Source of the DNA: Laburnicola sp. R22_1
Lineage: Eukaryota; Ascomycota; Dothideomycetes; Pleosporales; Didymosphaeriaceae
DNA: 64,000 nt
Direction: 5' to 3'
NCBI GenBank assembly: GCA_014281115.1
Contig: JACONQ010000007.1
Coordinates: 930,001 to 994,000 of the forward strand
Numbering within the stretch: the first letter of the stretch is position 1; each line of letters starts with the position of its first letter. Under the pieces are notes generated by a model that was not told the origin of the DNA, did not search any database, and saw only the letters and a program-made list of their open reading frames with translations. Both the position numbers and the translations under genes were made by a program. This document shows positions 44,798 to 56,828 of this stretch, piece by piece.

Positions 44798-45290
44798 ATC
44801 TAGATATTAATGTATATACCTATTACTAAGCGCGTATAGCACTAAAATTACTATAGAAACTTATTATATAATATACTACTATATATTAACTTTAAAATAA
44901 ACTTTATAAATATTCTGCCTAACTAGGAAAGTAGTGCGCACAATAGTAGGGTACTAAAAAGTGCTCTTAATAGAAGCTTTAAAGCTTCTTTAGACAAGTA
45001 CTTTTTAGTAGATACTAGGTATATTAATAGTAGCCTTTTATTAATACTATATTATAATATATAGTACTACCTAAGAAAGATTTATAAGATTGCCTATAAG
45101 TCTTAAAATCTATAAAAGTAATTTAACTATTACTACTTAAGCCTATAAAATATAGTAGAGCGTACTTTTAGTTTTTTTAAAAGGTGTTAGCGTATACTTA
45201 ATATGCTATATAAGTTTTTAATAAAAACTTAGGTTAAGCTTATATATACCCTTACTACCTTATATAACATTATAAATATAATATATAGTG
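44798..45290 (+). pseudogene. PIF/Harbinger (HARBI1-like DDE) transposase remnant
   Basis: One frame reads MYIPITKRV (expected THIPI-type block) at 44810-44836, ESSAHNSRVL at 44927-44956 (family W-E-G/S-S-A-H-D-S/A-R-V-L, with Asp changed to Asn), KYFLVDTRYINS (family K-Y-x-L-A-D-A-G-Y), and VERTFSFFKR (family V-E-R-x-F-G-x-hydrophobic-K-R). Spacing and order fit the D-D-E catalytic core of Harbinger transposases. Stops are TAG or TAA at positions expected for Trp, Gln or Arg. The remnant is non-functional. It supports the superfamily call made from the termini. Confidence 0.8.
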
Positions 45291-45665
45291 TAGCTAATAA
45301 TCTTAGAAATCTTAATAAACTTAACGCGTATAAGCAAATAGAGTGTAGTTAATATAAGGATAAAAATAGTAATAATTTAGCTATACTAAAGATTACTAAT
45401 ATATTTGAGAGATAGAAAAAGATAGCTAAAAATATACAGCAGTAATTAATAGTTGCGTAGAGAGTTATAGATTAAGTATTAAGATATTAAAGTAGGTGCT
45501 AGGTAATAGAAAAGCTTTAGTATTAAAACGTTAAAAATGTGTACTAGTGTAGGTTATTATGCCTATATTATAAGATTTACTATAAATTATAATATATTAT
45601 AGTAAAATATATAAAAGCTATAATTTTTATAAGTAAATCTTAGTTTTAGTAAAATAAAAATACTA

Positions 45666-45790
45666 TATGGCATTAAATTAACTACCCAGGAGTAGTATGA
45701 CAAAGGCTTTTATCTTAAATAACATAATAAAAAAAGCAGAACCTCCTATTTAGTAATTAAAAAGAGTGTAAAAAAGGTAATAATAAAAAA
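45666..45790 (+). repeat. Short dispersed repeat, copy 1 (~125 bp)
   Basis: Shares the order GGCATTAAATTAACTACC, AAGGCTTTTATCTTAAATAA, AAAGCAGA and TAGTAATTAAAAAGAG with the copies at 47037-47155 and 56829-57605. No coding content, no clear terminal inverted repeats; the 3' end is A-rich. Confidence 0.8.
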
Positions 45791-48185
45791 AGGCGCGTTT
45801 AAACTGCTAAGTAAGCTTAACAGTCTTTGTGTAGAGCTGCTCCTAAAAGCAAAATCTTTACAAAGAGGCTACTTAGAACTTTAGGAGAGATAAGACTTTA
45901 GCGCAGCTATGCTATAAGCTATCTCTTCTCTACTATTTTAAGTTATAAACTACTATCTAGATTATTACAAATAGTATAAGTTAATATATTAATAGATAGA
46001 TTTCTTATAAGTAGTAGGATAAAGGTAATATATACTAGATACACTATTACTCTATTACTATATTAAGATTGTCCTTAACAAAGTCCTTACTATCTTTCTA
46101 AGCCTTGCTATCTATTTAGATGTTAATATTAGCCCTAAAAAAGTACTTGCTATCGCTAAGTACACGCCGTAGTTTTGCGCTACTACTACTAAGGTAATAA
46201 TACTAGAGTTCTATTTTATCTATAAGATAATTATCTATAAAAGCCTAGTATACCTAACTATTTAGGAGGCGATTCTTATATACTAGCTAGGTTAGCAGCT
46301 TATCTAGTTCTTAAGACTAGGAAGCCTATATTTCCACTCTAGTAGAAGCAATTACTCCTTATTAGTAATAGAATCCTTTAGTAGGGGATATAAGAGAATA
46401 ATAAGGTATTTATTAATAAGCTATAAGATAGTAAGAGTGTTGCATAGATCTATAAAATCCTTCTAGCTATTATTGCTATTATTGCTATTAAGTTAGCTTA
46501 TTTAAGCAAGTAGGCTACGTAAGCAACGTGCCAGCGTAAATAACTAATAATATTAGTAGTAATAAGCTAGGTTTACTATATATAGTATAAGTAAATCTTA
46601 TATAGGTTAGAAGCTTATAAGGTATAAATAGAGTATAAGTAAGTTTAAACTATTATTGCATTGCTAGATATTTAAGGTTAGTCGTTAATTAGAATTAGGT
46701 GATGTATATAGTAGTATATAATAACCTTCTATCTTAACTTACATTAATCTTAAACTAAAAAAATAGGTTAAAAAGGTGTTTAGTAAGCCGACAATAAAAA
46801 TACTATACAAAGTGCTCTAGATAGGTAAAAGAATAATAACTCTATAAACTAAAAAATTATATATAGACTACTATTACTAGTTTTAGTATAGAGTTAAAAT
46901 CTCTACGTTAGCTTTAAGTTTTAACTTACTTTCTTTATCCTACTTATATAACTTTATACAGCTTACTAGATAGGTATATAAAGACTAACTAATAAGTAGA
47001 TTAATTCTTAACCTTACCTATGCCTTTTATACACTATGTGGCGTTATTTTATCTACCTAGAGGTAGGACGACAAAGGCCTTTCATCTTAAATAATATAAC
47101 AAAAAAGCAGAGCCCTCTGCTTAGTAATTAAAAAAAGGCGTAAAAAGGTAATAACAAAAATGATTACACACTATATAACTTTATATTTATAAATAATTTA
47201 GTAGTAAAATTATTCTTAAAATTATTAAGTATAGTAAACTTTAGTAGGTCTTTAAGCGCTAAGTAGTTGTTTATAAATAATAAAATAGTCTTCTACTAAT
47301 AGTTCCTATTAAGGGAGGTAATAAGGTCTCTAATTTAGTCTAATAACTAGCTAATTTTTGTACCTATATAGTCCTTTAATATTATCTTTTTTAGTTGCCT
47401 TTCTAGAGTCCTTAACTAAGTTACCGCACGCTTACGCTGCGTACTTAATAAGATCTTACTACCTAATAGATTTTTCTATAAAAATAAGCTATTAACGCTA
47501 TCCTACTTAATTAACTTAGCTAGCTTAGATTAACACCTATTAATTAAGTTATTAATAGTAGTAATATTCTTTCTAGTAGCTAAGAAACTTATAAAAATGT
47601 TATAAAGTTTATTAATAAATTTAAAGGGCTTCTTATAATACTTTTAAGCCTTTTATAGACATTAAAGTACTACTTAAGTACTAGGCTATTAGTAATAATA
47701 ATGCTATTATTTACTAAAATGCTAGACTACTATATAAGATTTGCCTAAACTTTCTACTTCTTTTATAGGTATTAATCTTTATCTTAATTTAATATATAGT
47801 TAATAGCTTACTAAAGACTTTATTTACCTCTCTTAGTATATACGCCTATACCTATAGCTTAATATTATTATCTACTTTAATACCCTTATTAGCTTAGTAT
47901 TATAAAGTATTAAGTAGCGTTTTTAGCTATAAGAAGCTCTAAAGTACCTTTTTTAACTTAATTGAATTAGGCACAGAACTTAGTAATAGTAGTTTTAGCT
48001 AGAATATTACTAAACCAGCTATTAAACTTTTCTAGAAGCTATATAGCAGCGTTAGGGATAAAAGACTCTTTTAAGTAAGGCGCTTAATAAGTTAGTAATA
48101 GGGGGTAGATATTGATAATATAATTTTAATAAAATTAAAGTTAAACTTAGAAAATATAAGGTAAATAAAAGAATAAACTAGCATT
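45791..48185. other. Remaining Harbinger sequence, unassigned
   Basis: AT-rich, stop-saturated sequence between the transposase remnant and the Gypsy insertion, apart from the short repeat copy at 47037-47155. Harbinger elements usually carry a second Myb/SANT-like ORF, which could have been here, but I could not recognise one on either strand. Confidence 0.35.
47037..47155 (+). repeat. Short dispersed repeat, copy 2
   Basis: Same family as copy 1. The flanks contain ACACTAT on the left (47031-47037) and again to the right near 47166-47172, a possible 7-bp target duplication. Confidence 0.75.
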
Positions 48186-48464
48186 TATAAGGGCGGTACA
48201 CGGCCTTAAAGGGTAAACCTCTTAGCGACAGCTAGTATAGTTAAAAGAGATAACTAGATTAAGACTATACTAAGATAGGGAATAAGGAAGAGACCTAGGA
48301 GGCCCTTACTTGTATAGTGGGCGGCGTAGGGCACAGGCTCTACGCTAACCACACGCTAACACTAACTAGAAAAGGCGCCTTCTATAAGGTAAAAGGCGCT
48401 ATTAGGGTGTAAAAGAAAAGATAATAGTAAATAACTAGTAGGGAGGCAGGCATAAACTATTACA
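48186..48464 (-). repeat. 3' LTR of Gypsy element 1
   Basis: 279 bp, ending TTACA on the plus strand and starting TATAAGGGCGG, where TA at the outer end is probably a RIP-changed TG. By hand count about 27 positions differ from the other LTR, nearly all transitions. Confidence 0.92.
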
Positions 48465-49479
48465 TAACTCTTCTTTTAAGGCCGAAAAATAGAAAGGAAA
48501 GTATATATAAATAGGTTATTTTAGCGGATTTTTAACATAACCAGCACTATTTTAGGACTAAAGAGGACTAGAATAGAGGCAATAAGCCCCTATAATTCTA
48601 GCGGTGGCCTTAGTTTTTAATTTAGATGCTATTTAGTAGAAATATTAAGCAAAGTTATTAGGAGTAAATTAGTAGATTAGTAAAAAAACACAATAGAAAC
48701 TATATCTTAGCGATTAGTATTTTACTAAAAGAGCGTATTCTTAGCTCTAACACTATATAAAAACATAGTTAGCTAAAAATATTCTAGTTAGTTTATTACG
48801 CGCTAGCGTAATTATATTATATAAGATTCTCTAGTACTATAAAAGAGCGTTTTAAAAAATATATTAACCTAACTATATAGTTTCTAATTAGGGTAAAGTA
48901 GCTTCTAAAGCTATAAAGGCTACTAGTAGTAGTAGAAATGTCTAGGTGTAAAGGGGCTATTAGGAGGTAAAAGTACTAAAAAGTAATAGGTATCTAGTTA
49001 TATGTGCAAGCCTAAGGATGTATAGGTATTAAAAAATAATAGGCACTTAGCTAAGCACGCCTAATATAGCGCTTTAATCCTATCTTTATAGGCATATTAT
49101 CTTTAGGAATAGGCTTTAGAAAGGTGTCTTAAAGGGTTGTGTCTAGCTAAATAGGCAACTATTTTAGTAAACTAGCTTACTTAAGATACTCTTAATAGTA
49201 AGCTTTAATTAGTAGGGGAGAGTTAACAAAGTTATTAGTAGAGTAGTAGATTAGGTTAGAGTTATACTCATCCTATACTATCTAGTACTTTAGTATTTTA
49301 TAGTCTACTTTGCTATTAAGCATATAAGAAACTAGCTACTTAGAGACTTTATCTATCTTAATAGGTAATTTTAAAGGTTGCAATTAACCTAGTAAGAAAT
49401 TATTTAAATCTCTTTAAAGCCTATTAGTGTAGAATACTAGGTAAACTCTTATATATTATAGAAGTTTAAGTATAAATAA

Positions 49480-49990
49480 GTAGCCTTTCTTACTCATAAT
49501 TAGGTATAGTCCTTTTATTTAATAATCTAACTTAACTAATAGGCATTTAGTAATAAATTCCTTTAGGGTAATAAAAATCTAGTTTCTAATAGTAAAATTA
49601 ACAGCTTATCTATGTTTGTTAGTCTACTCTAATTATATTTCCTAGGTAGTAGATATATTAGCGCAGGTAGTATTATAAATAAATTTATAGGCTTTAGCAC
49701 AGACTTTAACCTATACTTTAGCCTTTTCTAAAGTAATATTATCTAGAGATTTAGTAACTAGTTAGGTACACTTGTGCTAGTCCTAGTAAAAGTATAGCTA
49801 ATACCTAAACTTAATCTTAAAAGGCGAAACTCTAGTGCTGTTATAGGGTAGTATCACTTAGGCCTAGTCTATACTAAAGAGTAAATCTAACTAGTTATCT
49901 TAATAAAAGTTAATAAACAGACGCACATGCTAGTTAAGATACTAATTTATAATTTTAGCTTAGCTATTAGTTTGCGGATACCGCGCTATA
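49480..49990 (-). pseudogene. Gypsy element 1 integrase remnant
   Basis: Minus-strand reading gives YPQTN, AKIIN and YLN separated by stops (family H-P-Q-T-D-G-Q-T-E-R-x-N), then NSTRVSPFKIKFRY (family S-T-G-x-S-P-F-x-L-x-Y-G-Y), then IFITLKEFITKCLLVKLDY (the GPY/F-module pattern V-x-V-x-x-K-x-hydrophobic-x-T-x-R-P-S-x-K-L-D). Broken by many stops. Confidence 0.85.
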
Positions 49991-51569
49991 AAGAGAAGTT
50001 ACTTAATACCTATAAGCTTATATAAAGTAGCCAAAAAAGTGGAGATAAACTAGGGGCCACAGTTAGAGATAATTAATCTAGGGGGGCCAAAGACTCTAAA
50101 TATATACTAATAGTAGAGATTAGTGACTTATTTAGTAGTCACTATCTTATAGCAGAACATAAAAAAGGTACGCTTAGATAGGTAGTAATAAGATACTATT
50201 ACGTTGTTGTACCCTTTCTTATCCTTAGAAAATAATTTAAAATTAATTAAGACATCTTACTAGATATTTTTAGAAATAGGAAGCAGGTATAATAAGCCTA
50301 GCTTTTTATTTAGTAAGGGCTTACTCTACTAGCAGCCTTTGCAATTAGAGATATACCTATTACTATTAGTAGTTATACCCTTTTAGTAATATAACTAGTA
50401 TAAAAGCTAAAAAGTTTTTTATAGACCTAAATAGGCAATAACCTAATAAGTATATATTATTTAAATTAAATGCGTCTAGAGAAACTATATAGAGGGAACT
50501 ACTAGGCGGTCTTTATAGAAAAGTAACCCTAAAAAGGTAAGGGCAAAACCTAGTAATTCTAAATAGGCAGCTTCTTAAAGCGATTTAAGCACCTTATATA
50601 TTTAATTAGTATATAGTAGGCAATTAATAAGTATATAAGAATAGGCTCCTTTAGAGCTTATATTAACTTTTTCTTCCTTCTACTCTATAATTATAACAGC
50701 TATAAGGGCTGCTTTAGCAGTATTTAGTAGTTATAGAAGAAAAAACTAAGTATAAGCCTCTTAATTCTTTTTCTTCTACAACTTTAGCTTATTCTATTTC
50801 CTTAATAGCACATTAGCTATAATATTTATAGTGCCTAGTTAGTATATAATTTAATAATAGTATTTAGATAGTTTTTAGACTAATAGACTTATTATAAAGA
50901 GAGCTCACATTTAGCGCTAAAGTATTTAAGGGCCTAATAATTAGTAATAATATTAAAGGGCTTAGTAATTTATAGGCTAATTAGTTGCACTCTCTATTCT
51001 AAAAGGTCCTATATAACTACTAATATTTTCTTATTATAAATATTATATTTTAACTTAGTAGGCTTTAATAATTTAGAGTACTATATAACTAGGCGCTAGG
51101 TACTATTAGATTGCAGTTAAATAAGAGAGCCCGCATTAATACTAATACTAGAGTTAGTTTCTATATAGGTAATCTAAAATAAAAAGTACTATAAGACTAG
51201 AACATCTCTAGCTATAAGTTACTTAGCGGCTTTAAAGGCAGCATATTCCTAGTCTCTAAAGGTATAAAAGGCACTATTTTTTAGCAGCTTAATTAGGGGG
51301 CAAACAACCTAGCTATAGTAAGGAAAAAAGTAGTAGTAGTAGTTATAGAAGCCTAAAAAGCTTTATAATACCTTAAGTATTATAGGCTCTTTCTATTCCT
51401 AAACTATAGTGGTCTTTGTAGGGTTCTTACAGATTCCTTTAGTGCTAATAATATATCCTAAGAACTTAGTTTCTATTATAGCGAATTTATAATTCTTAAA
51501 ATTAGCTTAAAGATTAGCATTCCTTAAGCAAAGTAGGACCTTGCAAACGTATTCTTTATATTCTAGAGA

Positions 51570-51985
51570 ATCCTTAGAAAAGATAAGGATGTTATTAATA
51601 TATATAGTATAGAAGTTATCTAGATAATTACCTAGAATACTATTAATAAACTATTAAAAAGTAGCAGAACTATTATAGAGACTAAAGAGTAAGATCCTAT
51701 ACTTATAATTTCTATACTAGGTTTAAAAGTAGTTAGCACTTTAGTCTCTAGGGTAGGCTAGATTTAGTAGAATACTTAGTAAATATTAACCTTAGTAAAT
51801 AGTCTTACTCTAGAGAGGCGCATAAGTATCTTCTTAATAAGCGGAATTGCTATAATGTTCTTTTTAGTAATAGTATTAAGCTATTAGTAATTAACACAAA
51901 AGCACTAATTTCTATCTAGCTTTTTAGTAAACAACACTAGTAAAGCAAAGCTAGTGTTGCTAGGGACAATAAACCTATGCTTAAT
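51570..51985 (-). pseudogene. Gypsy element 1 reverse transcriptase remnant
   Basis: Minus-strand reading shows SNTSFALLVLFTKKLDRN (family S-P-W-A-S-P-V-L-F-V-K-K-x-D-G), LNTITKKNIIAIPLIKKIL, and YINNILIFS at 51576-51602, the Y-x-D-D catalytic box with both Asp codons changed to Asn by G-to-A change. Confidence 0.9.
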
Positions 51986-54900
51986 ATAGTTATTAATATA
52001 GGCTTTAAGAAGTTTAAGGTGCTTTAAGAATATACTATATAAAGGCAAGGTGGTAAGCGTAGACAGGTCTTTAGTAAGGTTAATATAGTAATTAATACCA
52101 TTTTAGTTAGGTAGAAGGGTGTTAGAATTTAATTTTAAAAAATAGGCGGGCTCTGCTTTAGCGTATTCTAGCTAGGAAAGCGCTTATTCTATTTTAGTAA
52201 GTAGATTAGCTTAGAACTTACTTTCTAGACTATGTATCTTACTCTCGCGGTTCTTATTAAGTTTAGCTAGCTTATAGAGGCTAGTATAACTAATATTTGC
52301 GTTTGACTTATAGCCGCTATTTAAAGTAAAGGCTACGACGCTTACTATATTAATATTCAAGCTAGCAGTATATAATTATTTTTACGTTAGCGCCTAAATA
52401 AGTTCTAGAAGGTTAGCTAAATTCTATAGGGTTAGTAGGTCTACTAAACGCAATTTATTATTTATCTTCTACAAGTTCTTCTTTTATATTAGTGATTTAG
52501 TGGAGCGGAAGAGAGCTATCCTAGGTTATTCTAGCTAAGATAGTTTTAATTAAATAGTTAATTTCTATAAGACCTGTCTAATCTTTAGATTAGCTTCTCT
52601 AGTAGGATTATAGTCTCTAGGTCTAGGGCTAGGGATAATACCTAGATTCTGCTACACAATTCCTAGAAGCTAGTCTTACTAGTGGCTTTCTTAAATAGTG
52701 GGGATAGGGTAACTAATAGGCGACTTGTTGTCTAATAGCTCTTTATCTAAGGAAGATAGCTCTATAGCCTCTATACTACTATTTCTATTAAAGTTATTCT
52801 TATAGCTTAGTTTTTAGTAAGCCTTTAAGTATATTCTAATAACTAAGATAGTGAAGTTAGAAAGCTAGACAGAGATTTCTTTAGAGACGCTCTAGTTAGC
52901 TTTTAATAAGCGAGTCTTTTAGTAAGTATAGTTCTACTTCTTAAGTAGGCTGTCCTATTAAATAGCATTGTCCTAATAAGAAGGGTTAGGTAGTAGGGAA
53001 GTCTATAGTAGGATAAGGTTGCTAGTAAAGGTTAGATTCTTATTATCTTTCTAATAAAGGCGGCGGTCCTAAGTGTTAACCAGGCAGTTAGCTTGCTTAA
53101 AAAATTTCCTACTAATAATAAGATTATAGTCTCCTATATTATAGAAAATAAACTATATAGTAAAGCTACGTCTATTAATATTAAGCTAGGCTATAGAATA
53201 GGTATCTACTTTTGCGCTTCTCTTTTCTATAAAGTTCTTAAGGGGGATTAGTGTTGTTAAGTAGAGAAGTTTGGCTTTAAGCTATTTTTATACTACTTTT
53301 ATATACCTTAAAGTAATAAGGTTATAAGTACTAGCACTAGTGTCTATTAAGGCTCGCAATCTAAAAGCTAATTCTTAGAATATAATTTACACTAGTAGAA
53401 CTAGTTTAGGGCCTCTAAATAGCTTAGGAACTCTTACTATCTTGCTGCCTATAGGCAATACTTTTAGCTTAGTATCTGCGTTTTATAATTAGAACTATAG
53501 TTTATCTAGGTTAATTAGTTTAGTAGCCCCTATATAAGCTACTAGATTAGGGTGATCTAGTAGCGCGTATTTAAAGCCTTGTTATCTAATAAATTGCCTG
53601 CCTCTAAATTAGAGTAGTAAGTAATACTAAGTTTATTTAAATCTAGATTGTCTACTATATCTATACTTGCTTATATAGCTATCTTCTTAGTGTAAGGGCA
53701 GCGGCGCAAGTATTTATTTTCTACTTTGCCACACTTAAAATAGGCATAGTTCTAGACATACTACGCCCTAGTCTAATTATTAATAATAGGTCTAAAGTAG
53801 AGTGCTAATTTAGTAGGGGCCGCGTATAAGAGCTATAATCTAGAGGGTAATACCTAAAAAAAGTTCTTATATACTCTCCTAGAAAGGGTTTATTATATTA
53901 TTATCTTAAAAAGTGCAGCTAGCTATAGTTATTTAGTGTTTAATTACTAGATAGTTAGTATTAGAGTCTTTTATCTCTTACTAAAGCATTAACTTAAGAC
54001 TTCTAGTTAATTTAAGTTATAATATGTCCTTTTAGATCTTTGCATCTAGTCTATCTTTTCTAGCTAGACTCTTAAAAGTCTATAGAAACGTCTAGACGTC
54101 TATTCTATTAGAGAGTAAGAGCTTATAAAACTTCTTACGTGCCTATTAGAGAGCAAAGAAATTATAGTAAGTCTTTTCTAGAAATTTAAAAAGTACTTTA
54201 GGTCTATAATCGTTTTAGAGGGCCTAATTTATTTAATACTAATTTTGCGCTACCTTTTAAGGCGCGCCTCTAAGGCGGCTAAGAATAGCTTCCATAAAAT
54301 TATCTTAATCTTTCTTATTATTATTATCTTAGCAATAGTCTATGTTTACATAGATCTTATTACGTATATCCTTTAGCTAATCTTTAATACTAGGGCTAGG
54401 TTAACCTTTTCTATAGTACTTATTAATATTAGGTAGCTTTACAGAGCGTTCTAGCTTAGATATACTAGATAGGGCGGCTAAAGCATATCTACTCTAGGGT
54501 ATATTAATTTAGGCGCTATTAGCAAGCTTAGTTTATATACATCCTAGAACTATAAAGTAGTAAAAGGTATTATTTTATTATAGAGTAGGCACTATAAGCT
54601 AGGGCAGATATTATAGTGTATATTAGGGCGTAGCTAGACAGAATAAGCTTTACTTAGCTGTCTAAGAATAGTATAAACTATATAGTAGATTAGGCGTTTC
54701 TAGACTAGAGAATTTTAAAAGAACTTAAGTGTAGTACTATAGATTATAACTATCTTTAATAGAGGAGAGAACTTTCTTAAGGCTAAATAAGCCTTATCTA
54801 ATAGCTACTTAATTAATAATATTAGGCTAGAAGTAGGAATCTTCTAAGACTACATATACTATAGTATAAGGTGTTACTACCTTAAGTATAGTAAAAGCTT

Positions 54901-56153
54901 ATTTAAATATATTAGCCCGCTTATATAAAGCCTAAATAAGAAATTTTTATTTAGGATCTTCTTTAGACTTTATAATAGCCTTAGTTACTAAATCTAGTAC
55001 TATTTCTAAAAATAGGCCTTAAGAAAAGCAATATTAAGCCTAAAGCTAATAGGTAGCAAGTAACTATCTTATTTCTAAGCTATACTAAATTAATTAGTCT
55101 AGCTTAAATTTTCCTATAAATATATTATACTTACTAGTAGCTTTAAGTTTAGCTGAGCCTTAGTGTATAAGCTACTTAAGGTCTGCTATTAAAAGTTTAT
55201 TACTTAGCTAGTCTACTTTAAGTGTAATAATATAGTAATTATACTATATATTATAAATGATTTCTTTAAAGTAGACTTTTTTAGTAGTTTAAAAATACTT
55301 TTTTTCTTTATAAGGCTAGGGACAAAGCAACTAGTTGTCTAGAAAGCAACTATTAGCTGCTTTCTGTGCTAAACAGATAACAGCTCGCTAGTAGAGTTAA
55401 GTAAAAAAATCTTCTTAAGGCAAGCCTTATATAGACTATTATTAGTAGGGTACAAGTAAATATTTACCTTTATATTATTAATCCTAAAACTATCTAGGGG
55501 TAAAAAGGACGTAGAGAACATTTTAAAAGTCTCTTAGATTAAAGGGCAGTAGCTTACTATAGTATAGGCAATAGTAGGGTTAAGCAAAGTAGGGGTTATA
55601 GAGAGGATATAGTAGATAAACCTAGAGTAGTAGATCTTATATAGCGTGCAAACTAGCGTATAGTCTAAGCTAAGAAAACATTAGGTAAAAGATAAAGTAT
55701 AAAACAAAATATATAAAACTTTAACCTCTATATTGCCTCTATAGCCTAGCTTTATGCCTTATACTCTTGCTATAATAGTGCTAAAAGGTAGTTATTAGGC
55801 AAGTTAGCTCTATAGGGTATAGCATAGTAGATATTATTTAGTAATTATTTTTTTTAAAAACTCTCTACCTAATTAGATAAACAACCTCTCTAAGTAGGCC
55901 TTAGCGTAGTATAATAATACTGCCTAGCACTAAAGTAACTAATAAACTTCTAGCCTAACCTAGTAAGTAATAGCCTAACCTATCTTAGCGTAGTATAACA
56001 ATACTGCCTAGCACTAAAGTAACTAATATGCTTCTAGCCTAATCTAGTAAGCTAAAACTTCTACTAATTTAACTGTCTATAGGCAGTATCTTAAGGGAGA
56101 AGTAGATATTATATTGCTATCTATAGCTAAAGAAAATATTAATCTTAGTATAA

Positions 56154-56432
56154 TATAAGGGCGGTATACGGCCTTATAGAATAAACCTCTTAGGGATAGC
56201 TAGTATAGTTAAAAAAAATAACTAAATTAAGACTATACTAAGATAGGAGATAAGAAAGAGACCTAGGGGGCCCTTACTTATATAGTAGGTAGCGTAGGGC
56301 ATAGGCTCTACACTAACCACACGCTAATACTAACTAGGAAAGGCGCCTTCTATAAGGTAAAAGGCGCTATTAGGGTGTAAAAGGAAAGGTAATAGTAAAT
56401 AACTAGTAGGGAGGTAGGCACGAACCATTACA
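56154..56432 (-). repeat. 5' LTR of Gypsy element 1
   Basis: 279 bp, same length as its partner at 48186-48464, flanked on the outside by GCATT. Confidence 0.92.
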
Positions 56433-56550
56433 GCATTTAAAACTAGACTTTTACTAGCTAAATAGCTACTTTTAAATAACTCCTAGTTAGCTAAGGCGCT
56501 ATTAAAATACTCCCCTATATGCTTAGCGACTTACTTAGCAATTATCTAAT

Positions 56551-56590
56551 AAAACTAACGCTTAAACTAATAATAGAACTAAACACGCCC
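56551..56590 (-). repeat. Right terminal inverted repeat of the Harbinger element
   Basis: Ends AACTAAACACGCCC followed by TAA on the plus strand. It is the inverted partner of 36918-36956 and lies 120 bp beyond the Gypsy insertion. Confidence 0.8.
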
Positions 56591-56828
56591 TAATATAATT
56601 CTGTTTTATAACTACTATATTATGCTAGACTATTACTATGGTGTTATTAATAACTATGTCGCATACTTATAGATAAACGGATAATATAACTTAAGGGTCT
56701 TAGAACACGTGCAAATAGGGAAGAAGAGAGTGATAGTAGCTTAGTACTATTATTATATACTAGTTCTATTAATTAGGGGATATTGTAGCACCTCTCTAAA
56801 ATTCCCCCCCTATTTACTTTTTTATATA

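Larger units (their letters stand above)
48186..56432 (-). mobile_element. Ty3/Gypsy LTR retrotransposon, complete but RIP-degraded
   Basis: Two direct 279-bp repeats (48186-48464 and 56154-56432) are flanked by a perfect 5-bp duplication GCATT (48181-48185 and 56433-56437). Coding is on the minus strand, so the 5' LTR is the right-hand copy. In element order I can read a weak Gag zinc-knuckle-like stretch near 53690-53740 (YFKCGKVENKYLR), reverse transcriptase at 51570-51985, integrase with GPY-type tail at about 49480-49990, and a purine-rich tract AAAAGAAGAG just before the 3' LTR. Integrase after reverse transcriptase is the Gypsy order. All ORFs are broken by stops. It is inserted in the Harbinger element. 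Confidence 0.92.
36918..56590 (+). mobile_element. PIF/Harbinger DNA transposon, RIP-degraded, host of the nested insertions
   Basis: The left end begins GGGCGTGTTTGGTTCC and the right end, read inward on the minus strand, begins GGGCGTGTTTAGTTCT; the ends stay similar for roughly 40 bp. Both are flanked by TAA (36915-36917 and 56591-56593), the 3-bp target duplication typical of PIF/Harbinger elements, whose termini in plants also start with G-rich sequence followed by TGTTTGGTT. A Harbinger-type transposase remnant lies inside at 44798-45290. Removing the nested hAT, hAT-like and Gypsy insertions leaves about 5.3 kb (36918-37560, 38002-38492, 44179-48185, 56438-56590), a reasonable size for the superfamily. 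The element is inactive: every frame is full of TAG and TAA. Confidence 0.8.
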
